Below the pieces are notes generated by a model. It had not been told where the DNA came from. It saw only the letters and a program-made list of their open reading frames with translations, and made no database searches. From Fusobacteriaceae bacterium (lineage in GTDB: Bacteria > Fusobacteriota > Fusobacteriia > Fusobacteriales > Fusobacteriaceae), in NCBI GenBank assembly GCA_030625925.1, contig DAOUPY010000028.1, positions 1 to 9,822 on the forward strand: 9,822 nucleotides of DNA. Direction: 5' to 3'. Positions within the stretch are counted from its first letter, which is position 1; the number at the start of each line of letters is the position of its first letter. A program made the position numbers and the translations under genes. This document shows, piece by piece, positions 6,797 through 9,822 of this stretch.

Positions 6797-7444
6797 ATGA
6801 CTTACGTAAAAAAACCTATGGTAATCGAAAATACAAGCTTTGATATAATCACTGAAGAACTGGGAGAAAAAGTAAAGCAATTTACAGAAGAGGAATTAAA
6901 GATAGTAAAAAGATTGATCCATACTACTGCTGACTTTGAATATGCTGAGATAGTTGAGATATCAAAAGATGCGATAGAGAGAGGGAAAAAAGCTATTGAA
7001 AATGGAAGCAAGATCTATTGTGACACCAATATGATTGTAAATGGTCTCAGTAAAAAAACAATGGAAAAGTGGGATGTAAGTGCTTATTGCCTGGTTTCAG
7101 ATGATGAAGTAGTAAAGGAAGCGAAAGAGAGAGGATTAACTCGTTCTATAGTAGGTATGGAAAAAGCAATGAAAGATGAGAAAACAAAAATTTTCTTAAT
7201 CGGGAATGCTCCTACAGCTTTATTTACATTGATGGAAGCCATTGAAAAAGGATATAGACCAGATCTTGTAGTTGGAGTACCAGTTGGATTTGTAGGAGCT
7301 GAGGATTCCAAAGAAAAATTAAGAGAACTGGATATCCCTTATATCATAACAAGGGGCAGAAAGGGTGGAAGTACAGTTGCAGTGGCTACATTCCACGGAA
7401 TTTTATACGATATGTATGAGAGAAAAGGATTTTTAGGAGAATAA
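6797..7444 (+). CDS. cbiC: Cobalt-precorrin-8 methylmutase CbiC
   Basis: A 215-residue enzyme that moves the C11 methyl group to C12, turning cobalt-precorrin-8 into cobyrinate in the cytoplasm. Family signatures are RLIHTTADFEY (39-49), whose His42 corresponds to the active-site histidine of CobH/CbiC, then CDTNMIVNGLSK (75-86), IGNAPTAL (135-142), VVGVPVGFVGAEDSK (158-172) and RGRKGGSTVA (186-195). Length is typical and no key residue is missing. AGGGGG at 6786-6791 lies five bases before the ATG. It links the importer genes to the corrin-ring genes within one transcript and ends eight bases before cbiD. Confidence 0.95.
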   Translation: MTYVKKPMVIENTSFDIITEELGEKVKQFTEEELKIVKRLIHTTADFEYAEIVEISKDAIERGKKAIENGSKIYCDTNMIVNGLSKKTMEKWDVSAYCLVSDDEVVKEAKERGLTRSIVGMEKAMKDEKTKIFLIGNAPTALFTLMEAIEKGYRPDLVVGVPVGFVGAEDSKEKLRELDIPYIITRGRKGGSTVAVATFHGILYDMYERKGFLGE

Positions 7445-7451
7445 TTTTAAG

Positions 7452-8642
7452 ATGAAATTAAATAAATATATAGTCCAAAATGGTAAAAATATGAGATATG
7501 GGTATACTACTGGGTCAACTACAACAGGAGCCAGTAAAAGTGCAGTAGAGATATATTTTCAAAGAGAAGACATATCTACTATAGAGATAGAAACTCCTAA
7601 GGGATGGGATTTAGATCTGGATATAAATAGTATTGAAATAGGGACGAAAGATAACTCCAGATACGTGAAAACCAGTATCATAAAAGATGGGGGAGATGAT
7701 CCTGATGCTACCGATAAAATAGAGATATTTGCCACTGTCAGGGAAATTTTAGAGGATGAAGAAATAGAAGATAGGGGAGATAACTTTATCAATGAGAAAA
7801 AAAAAATATCCCTATGTGGTGGAATAGGTGTAGGAAGAGTTACTAAAAAGGGATTACAAGTAGCCATAGGAAAACCTGCAATAAACCCTGTTCCTGTGAG
7901 AACTATATTTTACGAGATAGAAAAGGTCTTACCTAAGGATAAGAAGGTAGAGGTTACCATAGATATTCCAATGGGAGTTGAAATAGGAAAGAAGACCTTT
8001 AATCCCAAATTAGGGATCTTAGGCGGGATATCCATCCTAGGTACAACTGGAATAGTTAAACCTATGTCAGAGGAAGCCTTTAAGGACTCCATAGTCATAG
8101 AATTAAAGATGCTCCTGGAAGAATATTCTGAAGACATAGTGATCATTACTCCTGGAAACTATGGAAAGAAATTTTTGGTAGAAGAACTGGGGATAGATCC
8201 TAAAAAGATACTCATTATCAGCAATTTTATGGGATTTATCCTGGATAATATAAAAATCCTGGGATATAAAAAGATACTCTTAGTGGGACATATAGGAAAA
8301 CTAATCTAGGTAGCCGGTGGAATATTTCATACCCATTCAAAGATATCCGATGCCAGAATGGAAATCTTAGGAGCCAATGCTCTATTAGCTGGAGAAAACC
8401 CAGAAGATGTAATCAAAATTATAGAAGCCAATACTACAGAGGAAGGTTTATCTTATCTGAAATTAGAGGAAACTAATAAAATGATTGCAGAAAAAATCAG
8501 ACAAAAATGTAAAAAGAGAGTTTTCGATGAAGTAGATGTGGAAGTACTGACTTTTTCCTTTGATCATGGAGAGTTAGCTAGAACAGATGGATTTAACACT
8601 ATGGTAAATAACTATATGGAGAATAATTATGGAAAAAATTAA
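7452..8642 (+). pseudogene. cbiD: Cobalt-precorrin-5B C1-methyltransferase CbiD, interrupted by TAG
   Basis: One frame of 397 codons including the terminal stop encodes a full CbiD, the enzyme that methylates C1 after ring contraction. Codon 286 (8307-8309) is TAG. Residues 1-285 include RYGYTTGSTTTGASKSA (15-31), DGGDDPDATDK (79-89), GGIGVGRV (123-130), LGILGGISILGTTG (187-200), TPGNYGK (233-239) and LVGHIGKLI. After the TAG the same frame continues with VAGGIFHTHSKISDARMEIL. In the family this junction reads about GHIGKLVKVAAG, so TAG replaces a lysine codon; AAG to TAG is a single change. There is no frameshift and no decay elsewhere. An ATG lies in frame at 8358 but has no good ribosome binding site, so a separate C-terminal protein is unlikely. 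The start uses AGGAG at 7435-7439, 12 bases upstream. The result may be a nonsense mutant, read-through by a suppressor tRNA, or a sequence error. Confidence 0.88.
8307..8309 (+). other. In-frame amber codon inside cbiD
   Basis: TAG stands between GHIGKLI and VAGGIFHTHS with the frame conserved on both sides. Translation ending here would remove about 110 C-terminal residues, including the conserved HTHS segment. Confidence 0.9.
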
Positions 8643-9252
8643 TATATTAGGGCTGGGCCCTGGAAATAAAGAATATATCCTTCCTATTACCAAAAAATAT
8701 ATAAAAAAATCCGATATATTAATCGGAGGCAGGAGAAATATAGAATCTTTAGGGACCTTGGCAGAAGGAAAAGAAATTCGATATATAGATAGGTATTTAG
8801 ATGAATTGACTCTCTATATCAAAGATAATAGAGATAAGAAAATTTCTCTTATAGTCTCTGGAGATTCAGGGTTTTACAGCATGGTACCTTTCATGAAAAA
8901 ACATTTCGAAATAAAAGATTTAAATATTATTTCAGGGATTTCTTCCATGCAATATATGTTTTCTTCCATAGGCTATTCCTATGAAGATACTTTTATTGCC
9001 AGTGTTCACGGCAGGGAATGCGATTATCTTACTCCTATAAAGGAAGGTAAAAAAATAGGATTACTTACAGATAATAAAACCACTCCTCAAGTGCTGGCAC
9101 AGAACCTATTAGAAAATCAAATAAAAGGTACAATCTTTGTAGGAGAAAGGCTGAGTTATGACGACGAAAGAATAACAAGGATGAGTTTAGAAGATATGAT
9201 AGATTTAAAGATCATATTTGAAATAAATGTAGTAGTGGTGATACCTAGCTAG
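8629..9252 (+). CDS. cbiE: Cobalt-precorrin-7 C5-methyltransferase CbiE
   Basis: A 207-residue tetrapyrrole methylase that uses S-adenosylmethionine to methylate C5 of the corrin ring in the cytoplasm. Family features are the N-terminal GLGPG (8-12), ILIGGRRNIES (30-40), VSGDSGFYSM (76-85), GISSMQYMFSSIGYSYED (103-120), SVHGR (125-129) and GLLTDN (144-149). Length matches stand-alone CbiE rather than the CobL fusion, and cbiT follows as a separate gene. GGAG at 8618-8621 lies seven bases before the ATG. The gene overlaps the end of the cbiD frame by 14 bases. Because upstream translation would stop early at the TAG in cbiD, any coupling across this overlap might be weakened, though the gene has its own binding site. 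Confidence 0.93.
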   Translation: MEKINILGLGPGNKEYILPITKKYIKKSDILIGGRRNIESLGTLAEGKEIRYIDRYLDELTLYIKDNRDKKISLIVSGDSGFYSMVPFMKKHFEIKDLNIISGISSMQYMFSSIGYSYEDTFIASVHGRECDYLTPIKEGKKIGLLTDNKTTPQVLAQNLLENQIKGTIFVGERLSYDDERITRMSLEDMIDLKIIFEINVVVVIPS

Positions 9253-9256
9253 AACT

Positions 9257-9297
9257 CACCGGTCCTGTCGGACACCCTCTCTTTAGTAAAGAGAGGG
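9257..9297. repeat. Double-hairpin intergenic palindrome between cbiE and cbiT
   Basis: Two inverted repeats lie side by side: GTCC (9262-9265) with GGAC (9270-9273), and CCCTCTCTTT (9275-9284) with AAAGAGAGGG (9288-9297), ten perfect pairs around AGT. No T-run follows on either strand, so it does not look like a terminator. It is the only sizeable gap in the otherwise packed operon, and the style is that of a dispersed REP-like repeat. In the transcript the hairpin could affect stability or the level of downstream expression. Confidence 0.6.
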
Positions 9298-9334
9298 AAT
9301 AAAGATAATAGTGATAGTACAATAGGAGAAATAA

Positions 9335-9822
9335 ATGCACATAAGAGATGAAGAGTTTATACGTGGAAAAGTTCCTATGACTAAGCAAGAAGTCAGATGT
9401 ATATCTATAGCAAAGTTAGATTTAAAAGAAGACAGTGTTTTAATCGATATAGGAGCAGGATCTGGCAGTGTTGGAATAGAGGCTGCTAACTTTACATCCA
9501 AGGGTAAGGTTTTTGGAATAGAGGTAAATCCTGATGGGATAGAAGTAATTAATCAAAATTTGGTAAAATTTAATGTGACTAATTATGAACTTATAGAGGG
9601 ATTAGCTCCAAAGGCTATTCCTGAGATGAGAGTAGACAGGATGTTTATAGGCGGATCAAAGGGAAACTTAGAAACTATTTTAGAATGGTTTTTATGTCAC
9701 TCCAGAGATGACGCAAAGGTAGTTATAAATACTATTACTTTAGAAAGTTTAGGTGAAGCTATGAAAGCATTGGAAAAACTAAACTTTTGTGAGATAGAAG
9801 TAATTAATATAAATATAGCAAG
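9335..9822 (+). CDS. cbiT: Cobalt-precorrin-6B C15-methyltransferase (decarboxylating) CbiT, partial
   Basis: The first 162 codons of CbiT, cut by the right edge of the window. It methylates C15 and removes the C12 acetate carboxyl group, working with CbiE (the two are fused as CobL in aerobic organisms). Evidence includes the N-terminal RGKVPMTKQEVRCISIAKL, the class I methyltransferase glycine loop LIDIGAGSGSVGIEAA (about 36-51), the acidic end of the second strand GIEVNPDG (about 61-68), GLAPKAIP (about 88-95), FIGGSKGNLETIL (about 103-115), and INTITLESL near residue 135. AGGAG at 9324-9328 lies six bases before the ATG. No stop occurs in the visible frame. Family members are about 185-200 residues, so little is missing. 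It follows cbiE after an 82-base gap containing a palindromic repeat. Confidence 0.93.
   Translation, partial: MHIRDEEFIRGKVPMTKQEVRCISIAKLDLKEDSVLIDIGAGSGSVGIEAANFTSKGKVFGIEVNPDGIEVINQNLVKFNVTNYELIEGLAPKAIPEMRVDRMFIGGSKGNLETILEWFLCHSRDDAKVVINTITLESLGEAMKALEKLNFCEIEVININIA

Noticed and set aside
8307..8309. Pyrrolysine or programmed recoding at the TAG in cbiD
   Set aside because: CbiD is not a known pyrrolysine protein, the family residue here is an ordinary lysine, and no recoding signal or pyl gene is visible in the window. A nonsense change or error is simpler; suppression remains open.
8358..8642. Separate 94-residue gene downstream of cbiD
   Set aside because: It is the same frame as cbiD and reads as the CbiD C-terminus. 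The ATG lacks a good ribosome binding site and conserved CbiD residues lie before it, so it is the tail of the interrupted gene.

Overview
The window is AT-rich, low-GC bacterial DNA with AGA/AGG arginine and ATA isoleucine codon use, strong AGGAG-type ribosome binding sites and a Sec signal peptide on a normally cytoplasmic enzyme. This suits an anaerobic, two-membraned, low-GC bacterium. A member of the Fusobacteriota is my best guess from codon style and leader-peptide style, but no marker gene here proves it. All recognised genes are on the + strand.

Layout: positions 1-960 hold no convincing gene. They contain a T-rich tract and a series of inverted repeats, the most elaborate being nested helices at 558-640 followed by a 13-bp hairpin at 652-685. 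Positions 971-2677 encode a complete ABC-exporter half-transporter (membrane domain plus ATPase). Positions 2678-3189 carry a good promoter, a cobalamin riboswitch (about 2858-3018), a Rho-independent terminator and a second terminator-like hairpin. From 3190 to the window edge runs a tightly packed vitamin B12 operon: cbiK (with a signal peptide), a BtuC/BtuD/BtuF-type importer, cbiC, cbiD, cbiE and the start of cbiT, which runs off the right edge.

How it fits together: the genes belong to the anaerobic (early cobalt insertion) route to cobalamin. CbiK inserts cobalt into sirohydrochlorin, and CbiD, CbiE, CbiT and CbiC act later on the corrin ring. The importer either salvages corrinoids or brings in a substrate connected with the exported chelatase. 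The riboswitch would shut off the whole transcript when cobalamin is plentiful. The P1 3' arm of the aptamer can also pair with the 5' arm of the terminator, giving a readable on/off switch.

Two observations stand out. First, cbiD is interrupted by one in-frame TAG exactly where the family normally has a lysine before the VAxGxxxTHS segment, while the reading frame before and after is intact. Second, the cobaltochelatase is predicted to be exported and sits directly before a periplasmic-binding-protein-dependent importer, which raises the question of where cobalt insertion takes place.
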